Assembly: GCF_029946505.1 (NCBI RefSeq)
Contig: NZ_JARZHG010000007.1
Span: 124,001 to 188,000 of the forward strand
Origin: Polyangium sp. y55x31
GTDB lineage: Bacteria > Myxococcota_A > Polyangia > Polyangiales > Polyangiaceae
DNA length: 64,000 nt
Reading direction: 5' to 3'
Positions 1 to 8,369 of this stretch are shown here, piece after piece (the first letter of the stretch is position 1; each line of letters starts with the position of its first letter). The notes beneath the pieces are model-generated. The model did no database searches. It was not told the DNA's origin and was given only the letters and a program-made list of their open reading frames with translations. The position numbers were made by a program, and so were the translations under genes.

Positions 1-260
1 CCCTCCCCGCCACGCCCGGACCTCCCTTTGGCGCACCGCCAAGCCCTCCCTGCCGCGCCCGGACCTCCCTTTGGCGCACCGCCAAGCCCCTCCCTGCCGC
101 GCCCGGACCTCCCGTTGGCGCACCGCCAAGCCTGACCCGCGCCGCCCGGACCTCCCTTTGGCGCACCGCCAAGCCCCCCCTGCCGCGCCCGGACCTCCCT
201 TTGGCGCATCGCCAAGCCCGACCCCCACCGCTCGGACCTCCCGTTGCCGCATCGCCATGC
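1..260. repeat. 43-44 bp tandem repeat array with an internal palindrome
   Basis: At least six copies of a 43-44 bp unit run in from the left edge of the window. Each unit holds a 15-bp hairpin core, TTGGCGCACCGCCAA (6-bp stem, CAC loop), followed by a C-rich spacer. Cores start at 28, 71, 115, 158, 201 and 244, so the spacing is 43, 44, 43, 43 and 43. The fifth core has a T in the loop (CAT) and the sixth is degenerate. Frames open across the array are Pro/Arg-rich, and the 44-bp step breaks the reading frame, so I treat it as non-coding. Spacers resemble each other, which argues against CRISPR. The 261-419 stretch that follows is C-rich and holds nothing else I can name. Confidence 0.85.
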
Positions 261-419
261 CCTTCCCCCCGCGCCCCGACCCCTCTTCCCGCCCCGGAAT
301 GTGAGCACGCCCCCTCCACGAAGGCCCCGCGTTCCTCGCCGCGCCCCTTCCGCTTCCGTTGTACCCTCTCCGTCCACCCGCCCCCGGACCCTCCCGCGCT
401 TCCCCCTTGACATCCCCCC

Positions 420-2540
420 GTGCGCTTCGGCCTCCCCCGTGACCCCGCGCAGATCGCCGCCCTCCTCGCCGCGCTGATCGCCCTCGCCTTCGCCCCGCGC
501 ATCGTTCGACCTGCAACGAAGAGCCGCCTCTTCCTCGCCCTCGCGTCCCTCACGGCCGCCGCCCTCTCTGCCGCGTACGTCGCGCTCTACCTCCGCGGCG
601 GACCCCGCATCATCGACGCCACGAGTTACTTCCTCGAAGCGCGCGCCCTCGCGCACGGCCACCTCGCCTTTCCTCTCGACGAGCCCGTCGCCTCCACGCT
701 CGGCCGCTTCCTCGTCCGCGCGGATGGCCCCGACGGGCCCACCGCGGCCGTCCTCTTTCCGCCCGGGTATCCCGCGCTCCTCGCGCTCGGCTTCCTCGCC
801 CACGCGCCCCTCGCGGTCGGCCCGCTCCTCGCCGCCGCGCTCACGATCGCCACCTACGCCCTCGCCGAGCGCGCCCTCCCCGAAGGCACGCCCCTCGCGG
901 ATCGCCTCTCGATCCCCCGCCTCGCGACGCTCTTCTCCGTCCTCTGCGCCGCGCTCCGCTACCACACGGCCGACACCATGTCGCACGGCCTCGCCGCGCT
1001 CTGCTTCACGAGCGCGCTCGCCTTCGCGCTCTCCGCCGTGCGTGCGCTCGAAGCCGGAAGGCGCGCCGTTCTCCCCTCGCTCGGCGCGGGCTTCTTCGCA
1101 GGCTGGCTCGCCGCGACGCGCCCTCCCTCCGCGCTCGCCCTCCTCCTCGCGCTCGCCTTCCTCGTCGTCACGACACGCAGCATCACCACGCGTGCTTCCC
1201 GCGGCGCGCGCCTCACCGCCCTCGCGCTCCTCGGCCTCGGCGCCCTGCCCGGCCTCGTGCTGCTCCTTGCGCATCAACACGCGGCCACCGGTGAGCTCTT
1301 CACCTCGTCGCAGCGCCTCTACTACGCCCTCTCCGACGGCCCGCCCGGCTGCTTCCGGTACGGCTTCGGCGCCTCGATCGGTTGCCTCGGCGAGCATGGA
1401 GACTTCGTCCGGCACAACCTCCCGAACGGCTACGGTGCCTACGCCGCCGCCGCGACCACGCTCCGCCGCCTCAAGCAACACCTCGTCGACGCGGGCAACG
1501 CCGAGCCCTTCACGCTCCTCGTCCTCTTCGGCGCGATCCTCGCCGCGCGTTTCCCACGCGCGCGTCTCCTCCCCGTCGCCGTCGCGCTCCAGATCGCCGC
1601 GTACGTCCCCTTCTACTTCGACGGTAACTACCCCGGCGGCGGCGCGCGCTTCTACGCCGACGTCCTCCCGCTCGAGCACGTCCTCGCGGCGCTCGCCGTC
1701 GTGCACATCGCCGCGCGTGCCAAAGACCTCGGACGCGCGTCACGCCGCATTGCCGCCCTCGTCGCCCTCGTCCCGCTCGGCTTCGCTTTCCGCGCCGGCT
1801 TCGATCATGCGCTCCTGCGAGACCGCGAGGCGGGCCGCCCGATGTTCGAGCCCGCGCGCCTCGCGCATCTTCCCCCGCGCGCGCTCGTGTTCGTCGACAC
1901 GGATCACGGCTTCAACCTCGCCTACGACCCTTGGACCTCGAACGAACGGTCGATCGCCCGCTATCGCGGCGACGCCCTCGACCGCTTCACCTGGGAGGCA
2001 CACGGAAGGCCTCCCGCGTACCGCTACCTCTTCCCCATCCCGCCCGACGGCGAGCCGCCGCCCTCGCCGCCGCACCTCGTCCCGTACTCCTTTGACCTCC
2101 AAGCACCGCTCGCGATCGAAGGCGAAAACCTCTGGCCCGCGCTCGCCCAGGAGGACGCCTGGGCCTTGCCTGCATGGGCCACCGACGCCTGCGCCTCGGA
2201 CCGCCGCTGGCTCGTGGTCACCTCTGCCGACCCCACGAAAACCGGCTCCATCACCGTCGCCCTCCCCGCGCCTTTCCTCGCCGGCCGCTCCATCGCGCCG
2301 CGCCTCGCCCTCCTCGGCCCCGGCTCCGTCACCGTCACGCTCGTCGTCGACGGACGCCCTTTGCCCTCCCACGACCTCGCGCCCGCCGCGGCCCCGCATC
2401 CGCCCTGCGTCACGCTGCCGGCCTTCCCCATCCCGAGCGCCGCGCGTTCTGTCGCGCTCACGCTTCGCCTGGGCCCTCGCCCGGCGGGTTCACCCGTGGC
2501 GCTGGACCGGTTGGATTTCTTGGAGAACGAAAGTCATTGA
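420..2540 (+). CDS. Multi-pass membrane protein, GT-C/PMT-like glycosyltransferase
   Basis: This is a 706-residue integral membrane protein. The first ~460 residues hold about a dozen hydrophobic segments. An acidic first loop near residues 60-75 (a DATSYFLEARALAHGHL stretch) is followed by FPPGYPALLALG. That arrangement resembles the first periplasmic loop and early helices of ArnT/PMT-type GT-C glycosyltransferases, which use polyprenyl-linked sugars. The last ~250 residues look like a soluble periplasmic domain ending in a beta-rich segment. The GTG start at 420 opens directly after a C-rich leader with no clear Shine-Dalgarno. I infer envelope or glycan modification; the exact substrate cannot be read from the sequence. 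It could also be a GT-C-fold protein without catalytic activity. Confidence 0.7.
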   Translation: MRFGLPRDPAQIAALLAALIALAFAPRIVRPATKSRLFLALASLTAAALSAAYVALYLRGGPRIIDATSYFLEARALAHGHLAFPLDEPVASTLGRFLVRADGPDGPTAAVLFPPGYPALLALGFLAHAPLAVGPLLAAALTIATYALAERALPEGTPLADRLSIPRLATLFSVLCAALRYHTADTMSHGLAALCFTSALAFALSAVRALEAGRRAVLPSLGAGFFAGWLAATRPPSALALLLALAFLVVTTRSITTRASRGARLTALALLGLGALPGLVLLLAHQHAATGELFTSSQRLYYALSDGPPGCFRYGFGASIGCLGEHGDFVRHNLPNGYGAYAAAATTLRRLKQHLVDAGNAEPFTLLVLFGAILAARFPRARLLPVAVALQIAAYVPFYFDGNYPGGGARFYADVLPLEHVLAALAVVHIAARAKDLGRASRRIAALVALVPLGFAFRAGFDHALLRDREAGRPMFEPARLAHLPPRALVFVDTDHGFNLAYDPWTSNERSIARYRGDALDRFTWEAHGRPPAYRYLFPIPPDGEPPPSPPHLVPYSFDLQAPLAIEGENLWPALAQEDAWALPAWATDACASDRRWLVVTSADPTKTGSITVALPAPFLAGRSIAPRLALLGPGSVTVTLVVDGRPLPSHDLAPAAAPHPPCVTLPAFPIPSAARSVALTLRLGPRPAGSPVALDRLDFLENESH

Positions 2541-2667
2541 CGCTCGGCGTCCAGGATGCGAGGTGTGTCCTAAGTTCCTGGAATCGTAAGTCGTATCCGT
2601 CCGGACGTCGTTTCAGGTGGGGGCGCGTAGGGACGGGGGGCGGCGTGACGGCCGCCGAGGGGTACCC

Positions 2668-3021
2668 ATGACGAAGAGCGAGCTCATCGACGCGATCGCG
2701 GGCCGTGGCGAGCTCACCAAGGCGCGGGCCGAGCTCGTGGTCAATTGCATCTTCGACGCGATGACCGAGGCGCTCCAGCGTGGTGAAGGCATCGAGATCC
2801 GCGGCTTTGGAAGCTTCACGGTCCGCCCGTACAAACCGTACAGCGGCAGAAACCCGCGCACGGGCCAGCCCGTGCCGGTGCCCGCCAAGCGCCTGCCCTT
2901 CTTCAAGGTCGGCAAGGAGCTGAAGGAGCTCGTCAACCAGAGCCGCGCCTTCGCCATCACCGGCGGCAAGGACGACGAGGACGACGACGACGACATCGAC
3001 GAGGACGACGAGGACGAATGA
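2668..3021 (+). CDS. HU/IHF-family DNA-binding protein with acidic C-terminal tail
   Basis: A 117-residue nucleoid protein. Residues 1-95 are a full bacterial histone-like fold: [11 protein letters not shown] at the N-terminus, GFGSF in the beta-arm base, [14 protein letters not shown] in the DNA-intercalating arm, and [12 protein letters not shown] at the end, closest to the IHF-beta/HU group. The ATG at 2668 is supported by GAGGGG about 6 nt upstream; an upstream in-frame start would add 17 unrelated residues. After residue ~100 the protein carries a tail made almost wholly of Asp and Glu ([16 protein letters not shown]). This is unlike the Lys/Ala-rich tails seen on some HU proteins. Such a tail could act as a DNA mimic that tunes binding (inference). 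It lies 76 bp upstream of tyrS on the same strand. Confidence 0.92.
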   Translation: MTKSELIDAIAGRGELTKARAELVVNCIFDAMTEALQRGEGIEIRGFGSFTVRPYKPYSGRNPRTGQPVPVPAKRLPFFKVGKELKELVNQSRAFAITGGKDDEDDDDDIDEDDEDE

Positions 3022-3097
3022 TCGCCCTCGCCGGGCGAAACGCCTCTCCCGCCGCGTGACGCTTGCGCGCGGCGCGCCGTCCGGCAAAGTCTCCCCC

Positions 3098-4327
3098 ATG
3101 CTTTCCGCCGAGCGTCAACTGGAGGAGTTGTGCCGGGGCGTCGTGGACTTCCACGTCCGCGCCGAACTCGAAGAGCGCCTGAAAGAAGGCCGGCCGCTGC
3201 GCATCAAGGCCGGCTTCGATCCCACGCGTCCAGACCTGCACCTCGGGCACACCGTGCTGATGCAGAAGATGCGGCAGTTCCAGGAGCTCGGGCACCAGGT
3301 CATCTTCCTCGTCGGCGACTTCACGGCGATGGTCGGTGATCCGACGGGCAAGAGCGAGTCCCGCCCGCGCCTCACGCGCGAAGAGGTCCGCGCCGCCGCC
3401 GAGACCTACCAGGCCCAGGCCTTCAAGATCCTCGACAAGAGCCGGACCGAGGTCCGCTACAACTCCGAGTGGCTCGGCAAGCTCTCGCCCTTCGAGATGG
3501 TCGAGCTCGGCGCGAAGTACACCGTGGCGCGCATGCTCGAGCGCGACGATTTTTCGAAGCGCTTCGAGGGCAACGTGCCGATCCACATCCACGAGTTCCT
3601 CTACCCGCTGCTCCAGGCCTACGACTCGGTCGTGCTGGAGAACGACGTCGAGCTCGGCGGCACCGATCAGCTCTTCAACCTGCTCGTCGGCCGCGACCTC
3701 ATGCCGCGCTACGGCAAGCGCGCGCAGATCGTGATGACCACGCCGATCCTCGAAGGCACGAACGCGCGCGTCGAGCTCGGCAAGGTCGTCGGCGCGAAGA
3801 TGTCGAAGAGCGCGAACAACTACGTCGGCATCAACGAGCCGCCCTTCGAGATGCTGCAGAAGCTCATGCTCGTCGACGATCAGGTGATCTGGCGATACAT
3901 GGAGCTGCTCTCGTCGAAATCGAACGACGAGATCGCCGCGCTGCGCGAGGACGTGCGCGCCGGACAGCGCAACATCGTCGAGGTGAAGGAGCTCTTCGCG
4001 AAGGAGATCGTCACGCGTTTCCACGACGCCGAGGCCGCCGACGCCGCGCTCGAACGGCGCCGCAGCGTGGCCGCAGGCGGCGTGCCCGACGACATCGAGG
4101 AGATCAGCGTGGTCACCGAGGCCGATTCGCTCTGGATCGCCAAAGCCTTGTCGCTCGCGGGCCTCGTGAAGTCGACGAACGAGGGGCTCCGGCTCGTGAA
4201 GAGCGGCGCCGTCCACCTCGACGGCGAGGTCGTGCGCGACGAGCAACAGAAGCTCGAGCGGGGCCGGAGGTATCTTGTCCGCGTCGGATCGAAGAACCGA
4301 AAGTTCGCGCACCTCGTCGTCGGCTGA
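3098..4327 (+). CDS. tyrS: Tyrosyl-tRNA synthetase
   Basis: A 409-residue class I aminoacyl-tRNA synthetase that charges tRNA-Tyr. The Rossmann core carries the HIGH-type signature HLGH near residue 48 (after [15 protein letters not shown]) and KMSKS near residue 234 ([12 protein letters not shown]). The tyrosine-recognition stretch GGTDQLFN is present. The last ~70 residues form an S4 RNA-binding domain ([22 protein letters not shown]). Length and motifs fit the TyrZ-like subgroup common in Gram-negative bacteria. The ATG at 3098 gives the family-typical N-terminus [14 protein letters not shown]; a GTG 42 nt upstream is possible but less likely. The 3' end overlaps the next gene by 53 nt. 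Confidence 0.95.
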   Translation: MLSAERQLEELCRGVVDFHVRAELEERLKEGRPLRIKAGFDPTRPDLHLGHTVLMQKMRQFQELGHQVIFLVGDFTAMVGDPTGKSESRPRLTREEVRAAAETYQAQAFKILDKSRTEVRYNSEWLGKLSPFEMVELGAKYTVARMLERDDFSKRFEGNVPIHIHEFLYPLLQAYDSVVLENDVELGGTDQLFNLLVGRDLMPRYGKRAQIVMTTPILEGTNARVELGKVVGAKMSKSANNYVGINEPPFEMLQKLMLVDDQVIWRYMELLSSKSNDEIAALREDVRAGQRNIVEVKELFAKEIVTRFHDAEAADAALERRRSVAAGGVPDDIEEISVVTEADSLWIAKALSLAGLVKSTNEGLRLVKSGAVHLDGEVVRDEQQKLERGRRYLVRVGSKNRKFAHLVVG

Positions 4328-5354
4328 CACGGCAGATCCGGAGCGGCGCAGCTTCCTCGCCGCCACGCTCTCCGCGCTCGCCTCCGCCCTCGTAGGCTGC
4401 GGCGGCTCGCCCGCGCCCGTCACGAAGACCGCCGAGCCGACCGAGCCGCCGCTCTCCGTCCCCTCGCTCGACGGCCTCTTGCCCCTCGCAGGCCTGCGCT
4501 GGCTCGTGCTCGCGAACCCCCGCGAGATCACCTCGATCCCGTGGCTCGTCCCCTTCGTCGGCACCGTCATCCCCGAGGCGCGCTTCAACCGCTTCGCGCA
4601 GGGCACCGCCGTCGATCTCCGCCAGACGCCCGAGGCCATCGTCGCGTCGTACGCGACGAACGAAGGCGACGCGACGGTCGAGCTCTTGCGCCTCGCGAGC
4701 GACGTGCGCGTCGTCGAGCGCGCCTTCCGCGACCGCCTCAGCACCGAGGCCACGCGCGCCGTCGATCGACACGACCTCGTCCGCGTGTCCGGCAAGATCG
4801 GCCGCTCGGCGCACGCCTTCGCCGCGATCGGCCCCGACGTCGTCTGCTTCCAGCAAGCGGGCTCGATCCAGCGCGGCCCCTGCCGCATCGCCACCCTCTT
4901 CGCCCGCGGCGCCCTCTCGCGCGCGGCCCGCGCCTTCTCCGACGCCTCGCTCCGCGCGCTCGCCGAGCGCCTCGGCCCGGCGCCGGCCCGCGCCTTCGCG
5001 CTCGGCCCGTTCGAGGGCGAGCTCGCGCGCGGCGCCCGGGGCCTGCTCGCCGCCGCCACGGCCATCGGCGCGGCTGCGAGGCCGAGCGCCCGCGAGGGGA
5101 TTTTGCTTTCGATTGCCGTCGCCGGCGACTTCTCGCGCACCGGCGAGGCGGCGTCCGAGGAGCTCGTGGCGTCGTGGAAGGACCTCGCCGAGGGCTCGTT
5201 TGGCCATCTGCTCGGCCTCGACGTGCCGGTGATGGCGCCGCTGCCCACACATGCGCCCGACGCCGTCGCGATCGCGGTCGAGCTCGACCCGCGCAAGCTC
5301 GCGAAGGGCCTCGCGGACGCGACCTCGAACGAGATCGATCAGATCATGCGCTGA
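4275..5354 (+). CDS. Tat-type lipoprotein of unknown function
   Basis: A 359-residue predicted lipoprotein. The N-terminus carries a twin arginine ([14 protein letters not shown], Arg24-Arg25) and a lipobox ALVGC with Cys42, suggesting Tat export and lipidation. The only usable in-frame start I see is TTG at 4275, preceded by GGAGG four nt upstream, so the gene begins inside the last 53 nt of tyrS. The mature part is Ala/Leu/Arg-rich, with no catalytic motif that I recognise. Co-directional overlap with tyrS suggests translational coupling, but a functional link is not obvious. The antisense strand is open over most of the gene because of GC bias; this frame is preferred for its signal sequence. 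Confidence 0.75.
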   Translation: MSASDRRTESSRTSSSADTADPERRSFLAATLSALASALVGCGGSPAPVTKTAEPTEPPLSVPSLDGLLPLAGLRWLVLANPREITSIPWLVPFVGTVIPEARFNRFAQGTAVDLRQTPEAIVASYATNEGDATVELLRLASDVRVVERAFRDRLSTEATRAVDRHDLVRVSGKIGRSAHAFAAIGPDVVCFQQAGSIQRGPCRIATLFARGALSRAARAFSDASLRALAERLGPAPARAFALGPFEGELARGARGLLAAATAIGAAARPSAREGILLSIAVAGDFSRTGEAASEELVASWKDLAEGSFGHLLGLDVPVMAPLPTHAPDAVAIAVELDPRKLAKGLADATSNEIDQIMR

Positions 5355-5361
5355 GGCGCGG

Positions 5362-5538
5362 CTAGCGCCGCCCCTTGAAGCCCATCATTCCCTGCACGAC
5401 GGCCTCGCTCTCCTCGGCGATCGCGCCTTCCTGGGCGACCCGGTCGGCGCAGTCCTCGCACATCTTCTTCTTCTTGCTCCCGACCTTCACCGTCTTCAGC
5501 TCGTCGACCTCGTTATCGCACTCGCGGCACGTCGCCAT
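5362..5538 (-). CDS. 58-residue double-CxxC zinc-ribbon protein
   Basis: This small gene encodes a 58-residue protein starting MATCRECDNEVDE. Cys4 and Cys7 form a CxxC knuckle, then a lysine run (GSKKKKMCEDC) leads into a second CxxC at Cys27 and Cys30, which together would bind one zinc ion. The remainder is an acidic helix ending MMGFKGRR. The start is supported by a strong Shine-Dalgarno, AGGAGG, about 8 nt upstream on the minus strand. The stop lies 8 nt from the end of the preceding plus-strand gene, so the two converge. Zinc ribbons of this size often bind nucleic acid or act as subunits of larger complexes; no specific role can be read here. Confidence 0.75.
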   Translation of the reverse strand: MATCRECDNEVDELKTVKVGSKKKKMCEDCADRVAQEGAIAEESEAVVQGMMGFKGRR

Positions 5539-5668
5539 TCCGGATCCTCCTCGACGCCGATCCTAGCCCAAACCGCCGCAATTGCCGCTCGGTGGCCACG
5601 CTCGGGTCGGGCGACGACAAAAAGTTGGCCCGTTCCATCCTGTTCACGTATCGGGCAAACGAACATTC

Positions 5669-5998
5669 ATGGAACGACGGATCGGCCCTCGCGCGCAGTG
5701 CGACTATCCCCTGGTTGCGATCGTGGATGGGCATCGCCACGCGTGCCGCGCCGTCGACCTGTCGGTGAGCGGGCTCGTCTTCGAGACGCCGCGGGCGCTC
5801 GTGGATCGGGAGCTCGGCATGATCACCGCGTTCGAGCTGGATGTCGGCGCGGGCCGGCCGATTCGCCTGCGCGGCCGTCCGATCTGGTCGAAGGACCGGC
5901 TGCAGGCGATTCGATTCGTCTCGATGAACGACGCCGATCGGCTCACCCTCGCCGAGCAGCTCGATCGGAAGAAGATCCTCGGCGATCCCTTGCATTGA
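5669..5998 (+). CDS. PilZ-domain protein (c-di-GMP receptor)
   Basis: A 109-residue single-domain PilZ protein. The c-di-GMP signature is present in both parts: RIGPR (RxxxR) at residues 4-8 and DLSVSG (D/NxSxxG) about 25 residues later. The downstream beta-barrel strands end in a DRLTLAEQLDRKK helix. The ATG at 5669 is chosen because it puts RxxxR at the extreme N-terminus, as usual for stand-alone PilZ proteins; an upstream start would add 29 residues without conservation. Such proteins couple c-di-GMP to motility, exopolysaccharide or other outputs. Its 3' end overlaps the convergent FG-GAP gene by 56 bp. Confidence 0.88.
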   Translation: MERRIGPRAQCDYPLVAIVDGHRHACRAVDLSVSGLVFETPRALVDRELGMITAFELDVGAGRPIRLRGRPIWSKDRLQAIRFVSMNDADRLTLAEQLDRKKILGDPLH

Positions 5999-7511
5999 AC
6001 GCCGAGCGCCGCCGCCCGGCGACGAGCGCCATTCCGAGCGCCGCCACGGCGGCCATCACACCCTCGAGGCCCTCGCTCCTGCCCACGGCGGTGCAAGCGC
6101 AACCGCCCGTCATCGTCACGCCGTCGTCGCCGACGGTCCCCTGATTCGGGCCCGCGCCCGTGGCGCCCGCGCCGCCGGCGCCGTCGAATCCGCCCGCGCC
6201 CGCGCCGCCCATTCCCCCGGCGCCGTTCGTCCCCGAGGCGAAAAGCGACCCGAACGTGTACACCGAGCCGGCGTTCTGGCCCTTGTCGTTATCGTCCCCC
6301 GGCGCGCCGACGAGCGCCGTCTCGGCGGAGATTGCGACCGCGCCGCCGAAGTAATCGGCATCCGCCCCATCCGACGCGAGCAGCCGATGATCCTCGGCCC
6401 AGACCTCGCCCTCGCGCACGAACACGTAGGCCGACCCTGCGCCCGTGACATTCGGCCCGCTGAGATAGGTCCCCACGAGCGCCACGTCGCCGGCGATCGA
6501 CGTCGCCATTCCGAACGAACCAAACTTCTCGGGCGCGGAGGGGAGGAGCTTCTGCTGCGCCGTCCAGACCTTTTCGACACGGGAAAACACGTACGCCGCG
6601 CCCGCGTTCTCGACGACAGCGTCGCTGCCGGACGCGCCCACGACCGCCGTATCACCCGAGATCGCCACTGAAATCCCAAAATAGTCCTGCTCGGCCGCGT
6701 CGTCCGCCACGAGCTTCGAATCGAGCGGCCACGCGCCCTCCGCCCGATCGAACACGTACGCGGCGCCGACCGACACCAGCACACCGGCGTTGTCCCGCGG
6801 CGCCCCAACCACCGCGGCTTCGGGCGAAAGCGCGACCGACGCGCCGAAATGGCTCGACGTCCCGTCGGCCGGCAAGAGCGTCTTTTGCAGCCCCCACATG
6901 TCCCCGGACGCGTCCCGAACGAAGATGTACGCCGCGCCCGAATCGAATCCGAGCCCGTCTTCGCGGCTCGCCCCGACGAGCGCGATCGTGCCCGCGATCG
7001 CCACCGACGTGCCGAACGAGCCAATGAACTCCGGCTTCGGCGAGGCGAGCTTCTGCTGCTCCTTCCAGGCCCCGCCTTCTCGCACGAAGACGTACGCCGC
7101 GCCCGCGTTTTCGGCCTGGTCGTCTTCGTTCGGCGCACCGACGATCGCGATGTCGCCCGAGATCGCCACCGAATAACCGAATCCATCCGTCGCCTCTGCA
7201 TCGGAGGCGACGAGCTTCTGCGAAGGGAGCCAGACGCCGTCTTTTCGCACGAAGATCTGCGCCGCGCCGGCGTTCTCCGCGATTCCGTCGTCGGAGGGCG
7301 CCCCGACGATCGCCGTATCACCATCGATCGCGACCGATACGCCGAAGTCTGCTTCTTTCGTCCCCTCGGGCGCCACGAGCTTGGCACCCTGGTGCCATTC
7401 CAGCGATTCGACCGCGACTCCGGTGCGCTCGGACCCATCGGCCCCGCAACCGGCGACGAGCCACAAAAGCGGGACGAGCCCGCAGCACAGCACGGAAGAG
7501 ATGATGCGCAT
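5943..7511 (-). CDS. FG-GAP repeat lipoprotein with MYXO-CTERM-like tail
   Basis: A 522-residue surface lipoprotein. The signal peptide has lipobox LVAGC with Cys22. The mature part is a series of ~50-residue FG-GAP/integrin-alpha-type blades with recurring FGxSVAIxGDxAxVGAP and GAAYVFxR motifs, forming a predicted beta-propeller. A Gly/Ala linker follows, then a GGCAC motif, a hydrophobic helix (GVMAAVAALGMALVAG) and RRR. That order matches the MYXO-CTERM sorting signal of myxobacteria, although here the reading frame continues 20 residues past the arginines. The ATG at 7511 starts the signal peptide directly. The tail overlaps the PilZ gene on the other strand. Confidence 0.85.
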   Translation of the reverse strand: MRIISSVLCCGLVPLLWLVAGCGADGSERTGVAVESLEWHQGAKLVAPEGTKEADFGVSVAIDGDTAIVGAPSDDGIAENAGAAQIFVRKDGVWLPSQKLVASDAEATDGFGYSVAISGDIAIVGAPNEDDQAENAGAAYVFVREGGAWKEQQKLASPKPEFIGSFGTSVAIAGTIALVGASREDGLGFDSGAAYIFVRDASGDMWGLQKTLLPADGTSSHFGASVALSPEAAVVGAPRDNAGVLVSVGAAYVFDRAEGAWPLDSKLVADDAAEQDYFGISVAISGDTAVVGASGSDAVVENAGAAYVFSRVEKVWTAQQKLLPSAPEKFGSFGMATSIAGDVALVGTYLSGPNVTGAGSAYVFVREGEVWAEDHRLLASDGADADYFGGAVAISAETALVGAPGDDNDKGQNAGSVYTFGSLFASGTNGAGGMGGAGAGGFDGAGGAGATGAGPNQGTVGDDGVTMTGGCACTAVGRSEGLEGVMAAVAALGMALVAGRRRSAFNARDRRGSSSDRAARRG

Positions 7512-7667
7512 GTGTTTTCCCCCCGCATCGCGCACGGACGCCCCGCGCGTGATTCCCGGAAATCAAAACGCGCTAGGTTTAGCCCACGGAGCGCGCGCGA
7601 CCACCCGAGTCGCCGGATTCACAAAAAATCCTGGCGAGCGCTCACCTTCCGCCGGAGACGGCCGCGT

Positions 7668-8273
7668 TCAGATTTCGATCACCCGTTCGTCCGTCACGAC
7701 GACCGGCAGCGGCACGTCGCCCTCCGTCACCGGCACCTCCGATAACACCTGAAAATCGTACACCACGCCAATCGCCACCCCCGGCGGACAGAATCGCGGC
7801 AAGGTTCGATCGTAATACCCCGCGCCATACCCGATCCGATTCCCCTCCCCGTCCACGCCGAGCGCCGGCACCACCACCACGTCGACCTCCGCCGCCTCCG
7901 GATCCGTGAGGAGCGGCTCCTGAAAGCCGAGCCCGTGCTCCTCCATCGCCGCGGGATCGGCAGGGATCCGGAACGTCATCCCCCGCGTCTCCGGGTGAAT
8001 CGAAGGGAATGCCACGACGACGCCGCGCGCCCGCAGCTCCGTGACGAGGGGCCTGAGATCCACCTCGCCCCGCTTCTCGATCGGCCAGAAAAGCGCCACC
8101 GTCCGCGCTCCGGCGATCTCGGGCCGCGCGAGCAGCCCTCTGCGGATCTTGGCCGACCGCTCGGCGAGCGACTCACGCGGGATCGAGTTCCTGAGCGCCC
8201 GCATCCGCTGCCGCAGCACCCCCTTCGCGCGGTAACGCAGCACCCGCATCGCCTCGGGATCGAAGTCTTCCAT
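7668..8273 (-). CDS. 5-formyltetrahydrofolate cyclo-ligase
   Basis: A 201-residue enzyme that converts 5-formyl-THF to 5,10-methenyl-THF using ATP, part of one-carbon metabolism. The signature GYGAGYYDR (GxGxGYYDR) lies near residue 150, preceded by VPALGVDGEGNRIGYG. The N-terminal basic helix KGVLRQRMRALRNSI is also typical of the family. The ATG at 8273 gives MEDFDPEAMRVLRYRAKG; a longer in-frame extension exists but would run into the divergent GT2 gene. In several proteobacteria this gene neighbours 6S RNA, but neither flank here looks like 6S RNA. It is divergent from the GT2 operon with 96 bp between the starts. Confidence 0.9.
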   Translation of the reverse strand: MEDFDPEAMRVLRYRAKGVLRQRMRALRNSIPRESLAERSAKIRRGLLARPEIAGARTVALFWPIEKRGEVDLRPLVTELRARGVVVAFPSIHPETRGMTFRIPADPAAMEEHGLGFQEPLLTDPEAAEVDVVVVPALGVDGEGNRIGYGAGYYDRTLPRFCPPGVAIGVVYDFQVLSEVPVTEGDVPLPVVVTDERVIEI

Positions 8274-8369
8274 CGCCGGCACCCTACCCCGAACGTCCCC
8301 GCTGCGCACGCCGGTGTCCTGCGCGGCGCTCCCCCGCGCGCCCTTGCCGTGGTAACGGTTCTCGAACCG

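Noticed and set aside
1-260. CRISPR-like array
   Set aside because: The units are similar over their whole length; there are no unique spacers, and no cas genes are near.
3022-3097. T-box or other riboswitch upstream of tyrS
   Set aside because: The 76-bp gap is too short for a T-box and has no recognisable element.
2957-5296. Long open frame antisense to tyrS and the lipoprotein
   Set aside because: tyrS is certain on the other strand, and the antisense frame is compositionally biased.
7512-7667. 6S RNA near the 5-formyl-THF cyclo-ligase gene
   Set aside because: 6S RNA often lies next to this gene, but both flanks here are too short or lack the long bulged hairpin; I could not recognise its conserved elements.
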